The notes beneath the pieces were generated by a model, which ran no database searches, was not told the origin of the DNA, and was given only the letters and a program-made list of their open reading frames with translations. Shown in pieces: positions 25,542-33,262 of a DNA stretch of 64,000 nucleotides. The position numbers and the translations under genes are program-made. The DNA is from Saccharothrix coeruleofusca (lineage in GTDB: Bacteria > Actinomycetota > Actinomycetes > Mycobacteriales > Pseudonocardiaceae): NCBI RefSeq assembly GCF_014648515.1, contig NZ_BMRG01000001.1:14563-78562 (forward strand), in the 5' to 3' direction. Numbering within the stretch: position 1 is the first letter of the stretch; each line of letters starts with the position of its first letter.

Positions 25542-26717
25542 TCACCTCCGCGCCCCGGCCGGGTAGGTGGTGTGGGTGAAGCCGGGGAGCTCGACGAGTT
25601 CGGGCCGGTTCCCGTTGGCGCTGAGCTGGTCGAGCACGAACTGCACGCCCGCGGTCGCGATCTGCGCGCCGGGGTCCTCCATGACGTAGCGGAGCCTGGT
25701 CACGATGGCCCGCTTGTCGTGGACCGACCGGACGCGCGGCATGGCTTCGACCACCTCGGTGTCGGCATCGACCACGGGCGCCTGGTCGATCCGCTTCTGG
25801 AAAGCCGGGTAGTCCGGCCACATGAGACGGCTCATCTCCACCGACGACAGGCAGCCGTACCAGAACGTGCGGTACTGCGCCTCGGCCCGAGCGCAGACCT
25901 CGCGGTCGGCGAGCTGCTCGGGCCCGATGGCCGGGGCGGTCGGGGCGATGATCAGCCGGGCCGGGTCGAGCTGGTGGCCCGACGCCTCGTAGAGCAGCGG
26001 GCACAGGTTGTTGCTCTGCCAGGTCAGGCCCGCGCTCGGGCGTCCGGCGCCACCGGTGACGATCACCATCAACCGGGCCCAGTCGATGGACTGCTCGTGG
26101 AGCCACTTCAGGCTCCGGTGCACCGAGTCCAGCGCCGAGAGGGCGAAGGTGGCGGCCATCATGTCGTTGAACGGCACGGGCACCGCGTCCGGCCCGTCGC
26201 CTTCGAGCAGGTTCGCGCGCATGTGCTCGAAGTTCAGCAGCTTCGGGTTCTCGATCGCGCGTCCCAGGTAGTCCGCGGTGGTCGCGCAGGTGTAGTCGAC
26301 CAGGTCGGTGATTTTCTCCTCGCGCCCCCGCCACGCGGTGACCGCGACCTCGTCACGCCAGTAGGAGACGCTGTTGAAGTCCTGCACGACGCGGCACTGC
26401 TCGATGAGCTCCCTGGCGGCGGTCTTGCAGCCGAAGTCGCCGAGCTCGCGCAGCCGGGCCAGGTAGGGGATCGCGAGGCCGAGGTGCGAGACCGCGGTGA
26501 TCTCGAAGAACCCCTTGGTGCCCTTCCTGAAGTCGACCGACGTGGGCGGGCGTCCGCCGCCGGGGAACAGCACCAGGTCGGTGCCCGTCGCCAGCAGCAA
26601 CGGGGCGTCCGCGTGGGCCTCGCCCAGTCGCCGCTGCAGGTTCTGGCCGATGCTGTCCGGGGCGGAGGTGAACATCTCGAACAGCCGCATGAAGTGCGGG
26701 TTGGGCTGGTATCGCAT
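25542..26717 (-). CDS. 391-aa protein of unknown function, EAR-propeller group
   Basis: I cannot assign a function. There is no signal peptide or membrane span. The sequence is well ordered: MRYQPNPHFMRLFEMFTSAP; LLLATGTDLVLFPGGGRPP; GFFEITAVSHLGLAIPYLAR; then VPFNDMMAATFALSALDSVH, LTWQSNNLCPLLYEASGHQL and RLRYVMEDPGAQIATAGVQF. Many conserved-looking His, Asp, Trp and Asn residues suggest an enzyme. It may belong to a family labelled DUF5624, but I am unsure. ATG at 26717. The EAR-propeller gene is 44 bases upstream and the nitroreductase 97 bases downstream, all on the same strand, so a shared role in one pathway is likely. Confidence 0.8.
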   Translation of the reverse strand: MRYQPNPHFMRLFEMFTSAPDSIGQNLQRRLGEAHADAPLLLATGTDLVLFPGGGRPPTSVDFRKGTKGFFEITAVSHLGLAIPYLARLRELGDFGCKTAARELIEQCRVVQDFNSVSYWRDEVAVTAWRGREEKITDLVDYTCATTADYLGRAIENPKLLNFEHMRANLLEGDGPDAVPVPFNDMMAATFALSALDSVHRSLKWLHEQSIDWARLMVIVTGGAGRPSAGLTWQSNNLCPLLYEASGHQLDPARLIIAPTAPAIGPEQLADREVCARAEAQYRTFWYGCLSSVEMSRLMWPDYPAFQKRIDQAPVVDADTEVVEAMPRVRSVHDKRAIVTRLRYVMEDPGAQIATAGVQFVLDQLSANGNRPELVELPGFTHTTYPAGARR

Positions 26718-26761
26718 CGAATTCGTCCTTGTCGGCTCGGGTCGGGCGCTGTCGGTCCGGG

Positions 26762-27889
26762 TCAGGCGTTGTCGAGTGCGAGCTCGTAGACGACGCTGTC
26801 CTGGCGGAACCGCACGTCCGGGGTGAGGCTGTTGGCGACGACCAGGAAGGTTCTGCCGTCGGCCTCGAAGAAGCTCGCGTCGGTGCCGCCGAAGGTGGGG
26901 AACTCCTCGATCACCTCGAACTTCCCGTCGACCCACCGGTACAGCTGCGACATCAGGTCGGTCTTGGCCACGGGGGGCCTTCCCTGGATGAAGCAGACGC
27001 GGACGAGGAACAGCTCGTCGCCGTGCCGGTGGAGGGCGAACTCGCGGCCGCCGAGGCCACCGAGGGACTGGTGCGGCTCGAACAGCTCGCCGTTCCAGCG
27101 GTAGAGCGTCGAGTCGCCGTTGATGCACGCGAAGGCCAGCCACTCCTGGCCGTCCTGGGAGAAGTGCCGGAAGCTCCGGCCGAACTTCTCCGCGAAGGTC
27201 TGGTAGGGGATGAAGGAATCGCCGTCCCAGCGGTAGACGACGCTGGGGGTGACCTGGTCGGCGTAGGCCAGGAAGTGGTGGCCGCCGACGCGGAAGTGGT
27301 CCCAGTTGTAACCCCAGCGCCCGCCCAGGACCTGGAACTCCCGCCACCGCCCGTGGACGCGCTCGAAGACGACCGAACGTCCGTGCCCCTTGGGCGACAG
27401 GCCCGGCATGGTCAGCCCCTGGGCCAGCGCCAGGAACTCGCGGTCGTCGATCGAGAAGTGGTGCCACTGCTTGGCCCCGAAGGTGGGCAGCGTTTCGTCG
27501 ATGACCCACTCGCCGTTCTCGTCCTCGCGGTAGATGAGCGAGTCGACGTCCGTCTCGTACGGGCCCTTCCCGGTGCGGAGGTTGGCGAACGCCAGGTAGT
27601 TCCTCCCGCCGCTGGTGAAGCTCAGCGCGTCCTCGCCGCTCGGACAGGCCAAGCGGTTCACCTGGACGAACCGCTCCCCCTCCCAGCGGTAGAGCAGGGC
27701 GTCGACGTCGGCGTTCCCGCCGTTCATGTCCGGGGCCCGGTCCGGCAGGTCCTCGGCCAGCTGGGGAACCACGAGGTGCAGCCCGCGGTCGGTCCGGAAA
27801 ACGTGCGCGCTGCGCGCGCCGGACGTGGCGAGGCGTTGGTGGACCGACAGGATCTTCGCATTCGGGTGAGTTAGGTCGGCGTTCGACAC
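26762..27889 (-). CDS. Seven-bladed EAR/EPTP-type beta-propeller protein
   Basis: Protein of 375 residues made almost only of EAR (EPTP) repeats. Six units follow the pattern YRW-G-F, then a hydrophobic F/W pair, then FLA-A (for example LLYRWEGERFVQVNRLACPS, VVYRWDGDSFIPYQTF, TLYRWNGELFEPHQSL, QLYRWVDGKFEVIEEFPTFG). The N-terminal half blade (SGARSAHVFRTDRGLHLVV) and the C-terminal strand (VVYELALDNA) would close a seventh blade. There is no signal peptide, so it is probably cytoplasmic. Eukaryotic EAR propellers (LGI1, VLGR1) bind proteins; bacterial roles are little known. GTG at 27889 has AAGGAG six bases upstream. First gene of the group ending at 23591. Confidence 0.85.
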   Translation of the reverse strand: MSNADLTHPNAKILSVHQRLATSGARSAHVFRTDRGLHLVVPQLAEDLPDRAPDMNGGNADVDALLYRWEGERFVQVNRLACPSGEDALSFTSGGRNYLAFANLRTGKGPYETDVDSLIYREDENGEWVIDETLPTFGAKQWHHFSIDDREFLALAQGLTMPGLSPKGHGRSVVFERVHGRWREFQVLGGRWGYNWDHFRVGGHHFLAYADQVTPSVVYRWDGDSFIPYQTFAEKFGRSFRHFSQDGQEWLAFACINGDSTLYRWNGELFEPHQSLGGLGGREFALHRHGDELFLVRVCFIQGRPPVAKTDLMSQLYRWVDGKFEVIEEFPTFGGTDASFFEADGRTFLVVANSLTPDVRFRQDSVVYELALDNA

Positions 27890-27902
27890 GGAAACTCCTT
27901 AA

Positions 27903-27912
27903 CTTAATTAAG
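27903..27912. promoter_or_regulatory. AT-rich palindromic operator candidate before the EAR-propeller gene
   Basis: CTTAATTAAG is a perfect palindrome two bases upstream of the ribosome site. The wider sequence CCTTAACTTAATTAAGGG contains overlapping symmetric halves. So AT-rich a site is rare in this genome. It probably binds a regulator (MarR- or TetR-like), though none is adjacent. Confidence 0.5.
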
Positions 27913-28077
27913 GGATAGTGATCAGCATGGCTGGATGGTGCTGAGTTGTCAATCGGATCGGGGCGTCGTGGATAATTCAGCCAGCGGTCGCGCAAATGTG
28001 TTCGCGCGCATCGGAATAGCTCACCCCGGAATTCGACGAGTGAGCGTCGACAATTGTTTCGGAAATAGTTCGCGAGT

Positions 28078-30063
28078 TCAGGCCGCCAGCGCGATGACCG
28101 GTGCCGTGCGGCCCATCGCCCGCGCGTACAGGGCTTCGAAGCGCTCCAGCGTGGCCGCCTGGGCGTGGTGCGAGATGATCTCGCCGCTGGCGGCGCCCAT
28201 CCGGGCCCGCATCGCGGCGTCGTGCACGAGCGCGTGCAGGCGCTGGGTGAGCTGGTCGACGTCGCCGGGTTCGAACAGCCAGCCGTTGCGGCCGGGGTGC
28301 ACGAGGTGCGGCAGCGCCATGGCGTTGGCGGCGATCACCGGCTTGCCCGCCGCCATCGCCTCCATCGTCGCCAGGCTCTGCAACTCCGCCACACCGGGCA
28401 TGACGAACAGGTCGGCGCGGGCGTAGGCGTCGAGCAGTTCGTCCTCGGAGACGAAGCCGCGGAAGCGGACGCGGTCGGTGATGCCGAGGTCGCGGGCCAG
28501 CAGCTCCCACGCCGTGCGGCAGGTGCCGTCGCCGACGATCTCGCCGGACGCGGCGGGCACGCGGGCCAGAGCGCGCAGGAACTCGTCCACCCGCTTCTCC
28601 TCGTCCAAGCGGCCGACGAACAGCGCGGTCGGGCGTTCGCCGCGGGTCACCGAACGCTGGTAGCGGGAGATGTCGATACCGCACGACACCGGCACCGCCC
28701 GCTCCGGGAAACCGCTGTCGTGCAGCAGTCGCACGGCGCGCGGTGTCGGGGCGGTGACGATGTCGGCGCGGTCGAAGACGCGGGTCAGGTCGCGGTAGGC
28801 CCACTTGCGCGCCAGGCCCCGCAGGAACGCGGGCACGTGCGCGTGGCTGAACAGGTTCTCCGGCATGAAGTGGTTCGTGGCCAGCGTCGGGATGCCCTGC
28901 GCGGCGGCGGAGTTCAGGACGTACCGGCCGACCACGAAGTGCGCCTGCACGTGCACGACGTCGGGCTTGAGGGACTTGACGAGCTCGTCGGCCTCGCGGG
29001 AGGCCTGCCACGGCAGGCAGAAGCGGAAGTCGGGGTAGAACGGCAGCCGGTGCGACCGCAGCCGGTGCACGGTCACGCCTTCGATCGGCGTGGCGCGCGG
29101 CGAGTCCGGGGCGATGACGTGCACGTCGTGGCCATTGCCCGCCAGACCGACGGCGAGCCGTTGCGCGAAGCGCGCCGCACCGTTGACGTCCGGCGGGAAC
29201 GTGTCGGCGGCGATGACGATCCGCAGCGCGCTGGAGGTGTTCACGGGAAGCTCCGTTCGAAGAGTGGCACGGGGGTGACAGGCGAGTGCCAGCACACCGC
29301 CCGTGGCGGCGAGCGCGCAGGTGATCAGCGCTGCGCCGGTCCACGGGGACAGGTGTGCGGCCTCGCCGAGCAGGAAGGCGCCGAGGCCGACCGCGACCAG
29401 CGGGTCCGCCACGGTCAGGCAGGCGACGGCGAGATGAGGGGGTCCGTCCGCGTAGGCGTGCTGGACCAGCCAGCCGCCGACCGCGAGCGAGAGCGCGATG
29501 CCGAGCGCGGACGCGATGTGCGAGAGCCCGAAACCGCCTTGCTGCACCGACTGCGAGACAGCGCGCATGAGCACGGACACGTACCCGTACGCCACACCAC
29601 CGGCCGACGCGAACGCCACGGCACGGATGCGCGCGTTGGTGGTGAGCGCGGCGACGACTCCGGGAACGGCGATCCCGCCGAGGGCCACGAGCCCGGCCGT
29701 GAGCTCGGCGTCCGGCACGACCGGGGTCGCGGTCGCGCTGCCGGAGGCGAGGAACACGAACGCGCCCACGCCCACGGTGGTCAGCAGGATCGCCGGGATC
29801 TCGCGGAACCGGCGGTCCAGCAACGCGGTCATCCCGATCGCGAGCACCCCGATGGGCTGCACGACCGTCAACGGCGCCATGCCCAGCGCGGCCGCGTGCA
29901 CCCCGGCGCCGACGGCCAGCAACGCCAGCCCACCCAGCCAGCGAGGATCTCGGACCATGCCGAGCTTCGCGCCGGACACGGTGACCGCGTCGTGCTGCGA
30001 ACGAGTCGCCAGCGCCAGACACGCGGCACTGAGCACGGCGAGCGTGATGGCCAGCGGTGTCAT
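28078..30063 (-). CDS. Fusion of a DMT-family membrane transporter and a GT4 glycosyltransferase
   Basis: Single open frame of 661 residues. Residues 1 to about 270 form a DMT/EamA-like transporter with about nine membrane spans (MTPLAITLAVLSAACLALAT; ending GAALITCALAATGGVLALAC). After a short linker (HPRATLRTELPVNTSSA) comes a full GT4 glycosyltransferase: IVIAADTFPPDVNGAARFAQ, PTALFVGRLDEEKRVDEFLR, and VMPGVAELQSLATMEAMAAG with the donor Glu. A ribosome-site-like GGAG and an in-frame GTG at 29244 lie exactly at the junction, so the transferase might also be made alone. The fusion could glycosylate and move a lipid or product, or result from loss of a stop codon. Confidence 0.85.
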   Translation of the reverse strand: MTPLAITLAVLSAACLALATRSQHDAVTVSGAKLGMVRDPRWLGGLALLAVGAGVHAAALGMAPLTVVQPIGVLAIGMTALLDRRFREIPAILLTTVGVGAFVFLASGSATATPVVPDAELTAGLVALGGIAVPGVVAALTTNARIRAVAFASAGGVAYGYVSVLMRAVSQSVQQGGFGLSHIASALGIALSLAVGGWLVQHAYADGPPHLAVACLTVADPLVAVGLGAFLLGEAAHLSPWTGAALITCALAATGGVLALACHPRATLRTELPVNTSSALRIVIAADTFPPDVNGAARFAQRLAVGLAGNGHDVHVIAPDSPRATPIEGVTVHRLRSHRLPFYPDFRFCLPWQASREADELVKSLKPDVVHVQAHFVVGRYVLNSAAAQGIPTLATNHFMPENLFSHAHVPAFLRGLARKWAYRDLTRVFDRADIVTAPTPRAVRLLHDSGFPERAVPVSCGIDISRYQRSVTRGERPTALFVGRLDEEKRVDEFLRALARVPAASGEIVGDGTCRTAWELLARDLGITDRVRFRGFVSEDELLDAYARADLFVMPGVAELQSLATMEAMAAGKPVIAANAMALPHLVHPGRNGWLFEPGDVDQLTQRLHALVHDAAMRARMGAASGEIISHHAQAATLERFEALYARAMGRTAPVIALAA

Positions 30064-30245
30064 GCCATCCGCCTGTGCGGACCGGCGGCAGGTAGGGACA
30101 CGGACATCGCCGCGCGCACGTGGCCGGAGGGAGTCGTCGGTTCGCCGGTCGGATCGGTTGGATCGGTCGGGAAGACCGTCGCGACGGTCGCTTCCTCGGC
30201 TCGCACGGCGATCAGCCCCCACCCGTCCGACACCACCTCCAGCAC
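30060..30245 (-). CDS. Small coupled ORF (61 aa) between exporter and transporter-glycosyltransferase
   Basis: GTG at 30245 starts one base beyond the MFS stop, and the stop overlaps the next gene's ATG by four bases. The sequence is VLEVVSDGWGLIAVRAEE, a DPTDPTGEPTTPSG linker, then AAMSVSLPAAGPHRRMA. Perfect tiling argues that it is translated. I do not recognise a family; the first 30 residues faintly resemble the end of an HATPase-type ATP-binding protein. Could be a truncated gene kept for coupling. Confidence 0.45.
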   Translation of the reverse strand: MLEVVSDGWGLIAVRAEEATVATVFPTDPTDPTGEPTTPSGHVRAAMSVSLPAAGPHRRMA

Positions 30246-30246
30246 G

Positions 30247-31695
30247 TCAGACAGTCCTTTGTGGCCGGTTGGCGCGGCGCTGGGCGAGCAGCAGGAAGGC
30301 GAGCACAGCGGCGGTCACGAACAACCCGGCCGAGGTCGCGATGTAGCTGTACACGCCCGTGGCGGAGTTGACCGTGGCCCCGTCGACCTCGATCCTCGTG
30401 CCGGAGAGGATGGCCGCGCCGGTGAAGCTCACCCCCACCGAGCCGATCGCGCTGGTGACCGAGACCATGCTCGCGGTCACGCCCTGGCGGTCCGGCGCGG
30501 TGAGGGCGGCCGCCATGTTGAACCCGGAGGCCAGCAGCGATCCCATGCCCAGGTTCAGGCAGAAGGCGAAGAAGACGGCGAAGGGGAACGAGGACGCGCC
30601 GAGGAACATGCCGAGCGCTGCCACGGTGCCCACCAGCACGCCCGCGGCCAGTGCCACCGCCGGGTCGGTGCGGGCCGCGACCCAGCCCGACAGCAACCCT
30701 CCCGCCATGATCGCGATGGCGGGCAGGCCGAACAGCAGCGCGAGCGAGCCCTGGGCGTCGAGCCCGTAGCCGAGCCCCTGGTCCGACGAGACCTGGGCGA
30801 TGAGGCTGAGCAGCTGGTCCATGCTCTGCCCGGCACCGGTGGCGAGCACGACCACGAGCAGGGTGAGCACCATCGGCCTGCCGAGGTTCCTGATGTCGAT
30901 CACCGGCTCGGGAATCCGGCTGGAGACGAGGTACCACCGGGTCAGCGCCACGACGCCCGCGGCGAGCAGCGCGAGCGCGCCCGCGCTGAGCCAGCCGAGG
31001 TCCGGTCCGAGGCTGATGTAGCCGAGCACCGCGACGACGCCTCCCCCGAGCAGGAGCGTTCCCGCGACGTCGACCCGCCCCGGCGTCCTCACCTCCGATT
31101 CCGGGACGAAGGCGCGGATGCAGGTCACCGCGGCGGCCGCGAACAGCGCCGAGGCCACGAACACGACCCGGAACCCGAACTGCGCCACGAGCGATTCGAC
31201 GCTGGAGGTCGAGGCGATCCCCACCACTCCCGCGCAGGTGGTCACCGCGCCCACCGCGGGCATCGCGATCCGTGGCGCGCACATGTCGCGGACCAGCGAG
31301 GCGGTCAGGAACACCGCCGCCACGGCGGCGCCCTGCAACATGCGGCCGAGCACGAAGACCCACAGGCTGGGCGCGATGAGGCAGACCACGCCACCGCCGC
31401 AGGCGATGAGCAGCGCGACTGTCAGCATCCGGCGCTTGCCGTGGATGTCGGCGCTCTTGCCGAACAGCGGCGCCCACATCGCCCCCGCGAGCATCGCGGT
31501 GGAGCCGACCCACGCCGCCTGGGTGGTGTCGAAGTGGTCGAGCATCTGCGGCAGGACGAACAGGGGCATGACGATCACCGAGTCCGCCGTGACGTTCGCC
31601 AGGAGCAACGCGGCGATCTGCCCGATGAGCCGCGGGTTCCACCGCGTGTGCGGTGGCCTGCCCGGCGGGGCGTGAGTGCTCATGGTGGTATCCAC
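30247..31695 (-). CDS. MFS transporter, probable drug/metabolite exporter
   Basis: Inner-membrane proton-linked transporter of about 482 residues, with 12-14 hydrophobic segments. The motif-A-like loop between helices 2 and 3 is GKSADIHGKRRMLTVALLIA and the first helix region is IGQIAALLLANVTADSVIVM. The length and composition fit the DHA2 drug-exporter branch. I chose GTG at 31695 because GGAG lies four bases upstream; ATG at 31683 is an alternative. It begins a tight operon with the 61-aa ORF and the DMT-glycosyltransferase, so it may export the product made in this region (inference). Confidence 0.88.
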   Translation of the reverse strand: MDTTMSTHAPPGRPPHTRWNPRLIGQIAALLLANVTADSVIVMPLFVLPQMLDHFDTTQAAWVGSTAMLAGAMWAPLFGKSADIHGKRRMLTVALLIACGGGVVCLIAPSLWVFVLGRMLQGAAVAAVFLTASLVRDMCAPRIAMPAVGAVTTCAGVVGIASTSSVESLVAQFGFRVVFVASALFAAAAVTCIRAFVPESEVRTPGRVDVAGTLLLGGGVVAVLGYISLGPDLGWLSAGALALLAAGVVALTRWYLVSSRIPEPVIDIRNLGRPMVLTLLVVVLATGAGQSMDQLLSLIAQVSSDQGLGYGLDAQGSLALLFGLPAIAIMAGGLLSGWVAARTDPAVALAAGVLVGTVAALGMFLGASSFPFAVFFAFCLNLGMGSLLASGFNMAAALTAPDRQGVTASMVSVTSAIGSVGVSFTGAAILSGTRIEVDGATVNSATGVYSYIATSAGLFVTAAVLAFLLLAQRRANRPQRTV

Positions 31696-31990
31696 GAAGC
31701 TCCTTCGGTGAGGGGGTGCGGCACGTGTGGACAGCGGGAGAAGTGCTCGCTCGTGACCGAATTTAGGAATCGCCCTCACTCGACGGCAATGGCAAAAGCG
31801 CCTCAACGGGGGATTCTCACCAGGTTCCTACCTTCCTCAAGGGGAACTTTTGCGCGGCGCGGTGTGTCGCTCGGCGGAAGTCATCCGCAGTGGCCGAGCC
31901 GGGGGGAGCAACCGGATGAAATGCACCGTGTTGGTCGGTGATTCGGCGTCGTCCAGCCGACCCCGTGCAGCGGCAGAACAAGCTGATTGG

Positions 31991-32034
31991 GCGAAAGAGC
32001 GCACAGCGCAAGTCGTTCGCCGCCCGGTGCTTCG
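31991..32034 (+). repeat. Copy 1 of a 44-bp imperfect dispersed repeat
   Basis: GCGAAAGAGCGCACAGCGCA and the bases that follow match 35267-35309 at about 39 of 44 positions. Both copies lie in gene-poor gaps beside decayed or regulatory genes. The 960-bp gap 31696-32655 otherwise holds the IS3 relic and no intact gene. Confidence 0.55.
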
Positions 32035-32110
32035 AGCCCGTCGGTCGTGCACCACGACCGACGGTGTCCAGCCGGTCCTGGAGGCGCTCACGCGGACGCC
32101 CGCCGGGAGT

Positions 32111-32372
32111 CACACCGTTGACGTACTACACGGCATCGAGGCGGCCCGGTGCACCGTCGAGCGGCTGATGCGCGAGAGCAGGCCGCGTGGCCTGCCGCGT
32201 GCCAGGTCGTCGCGCACGACACGACCGGCAGCGGACACCAGCAGGCTGGTCGACCTGGTGAAACGTGACTTCACGACCACGCGTGTCAGCGAACTGCGGG
32301 TCGCGGGCATCACCTACGTGCGCACCGCCGCCTGCTGGGTCCACGCGACGTTCGTGCTCGATGTGGCCATTC
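32111..32372 (+). pseudogene. Remnant of an IS3-family transposase (OrfB)
   Basis: The plus-strand frame reads CTVERLMRESRPRGLPRA, then LVDLVKRDFTTTRVSELRVA, then GITYVRTAACWVHATFVLDV. This is the start of the rve/DDE integrase core of IS3-family OrfB, where DLVKRDF, the Asp of ADLTY (here GITY, so the first catalytic Asp is lost) and FVLDV (second Asp) are landmarks. After FVLDV the expected FSRRIVGW does not follow. The copy is truncated at both ends with no visible terminal repeats. Confidence 0.75.
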
Positions 32373-32655
32373 GGCCAGCAGCCAGCACCCGGGCGGGCTG
32401 CCATCGGCGGTGACCTCGTCGAGCATGTCCAGCGCCGGCCGCCACTTCTCCTTGTGCCGCAACTCGTCGGGGTCAGCCCGACGCAACCGGCGGAGCTCCG
32501 CCCACAGTTTTCACGAAGTGTCGACAGCGATGGCCGGCCGTCCGATGGCGGCAACGCGACCGGCGCACTTCGGAGTTCCTCACCCAACTCGACCGCGTTC
32601 GTGCCTTGTTCGCGTGACTCGAGCTCTGACTCAGCTTGCAAGTGTCTCGAACGCC

Positions 32656-32958
32656 TCACACGGCATTTCCTGAAGCTCCGATGGCAAAGGCGCCAGCCGG
32701 ATCGAGCACGGAGCGAACAGCTGCGCCGTGGGGGCATCCTGTTGTTCTCGGGGACGGTGGGCCTTCGCGTTGGCCGGGTAGCGCAAGTGTTCCCTGCCTG
32801 CGAGCCCGCCGGTTGTCGTACCCGCCGCGGCCGGCCCGCGCCTGCCACCGTCCCGCGAGGTAGTCGAAGGCGATGGAGGGGCGGTGGACGTCGGACGCGG
32901 CCGCGGCGGGAACTCCGCTGAGTTGTGCCACCGCGGCGGCTACGACCAGGAAGGTCAC
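32656..32958 (-). CDS. Possible short secreted protein (100 aa)
   Basis: GTG at 32958 lies one base after the stop of the upstream 100-aa gene. The N-terminus VTFLVVAAAVAQLSGVPAAA looks like a signal peptide with cleavage after AAA, followed by SDVHRPSIAFDYLAGRWQAR. The remainder is Arg-rich and irregular (RRARRQGTLALPGQREGPPS), as in a frameshifted or truncated gene. It may be the surviving start of a longer exported protein. Confidence 0.35.
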   Translation of the reverse strand: MTFLVVAAAVAQLSGVPAAAASDVHRPSIAFDYLAGRWQARAGRGGYDNRRARRQGTLALPGQREGPPSPRTTGCPHGAAVRSVLDPAGAFAIGASGNAV

Positions 32959-32959
32959 C

Positions 32960-33262
32960 TCATGACGGATTTCCGGGGGTGGGCATGCGGGTGGCCGTGA
33001 ACGGGACCGTCAGGAAGATCGCCTTCGCTTCGCCCCTCATCGCGTCCCCGTCCAGCGCGGCGGCACACTTGATCTTCGCTTTGAGGGGTGAGGTGATGGA
33101 AGCGGTGAAGGTGACCTCGGCACCCCGGAGCTCGCCCTCGCTGATGGGACGGCCGTCGAAGGTGCCGTTCAGGGTTTCGCCCGCCGATCGCAGGACCAGT
33201 TCGACGGTTTCCTCACCGCCCCCGGTGAGCATGGTGAGCTGCCACGTTCCGTCGACGTTCAT
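32960..33262 (-). CDS. Small beta-rich protein coupled to the TetX-like monooxygenase
   Basis: Protein of 100 residues, MNVDGTWQLTMLTGGGEETV, then VELVLRSAGETLNGTFDGRP and a basic core, ending TVPFTATRMPTPGNPS. The alternating pattern suggests a small beta barrel, like lipocalin-type or META-like domains that begin with GTW; I cannot name the family. ATG at 33262 overlaps the monooxygenase stop by four bases, so the two are coupled. It may bind the substrate or product of that enzyme (inference). Confidence 0.75.
   Translation of the reverse strand: MNVDGTWQLTMLTGGGEETVELVLRSAGETLNGTFDGRPISEGELRGAEVTFTASITSPLKAKIKCAAALDGDAMRGEAKAIFLTVPFTATRMPTPGNPS

Noticed and set aside
25542-27995. 817-aa ORF spanning the EAR-propeller gene and the 391-aa gene
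   Set aside because: The first part is a wrong-frame read of the propeller gene; only the last 391 residues (from 26717) are protein-like.
28165-31941. 1258-aa plus-strand ORF
   Set aside because: Antisense shadow of the MFS and DMT-GT genes; composition is charged and repetitive with no domain.
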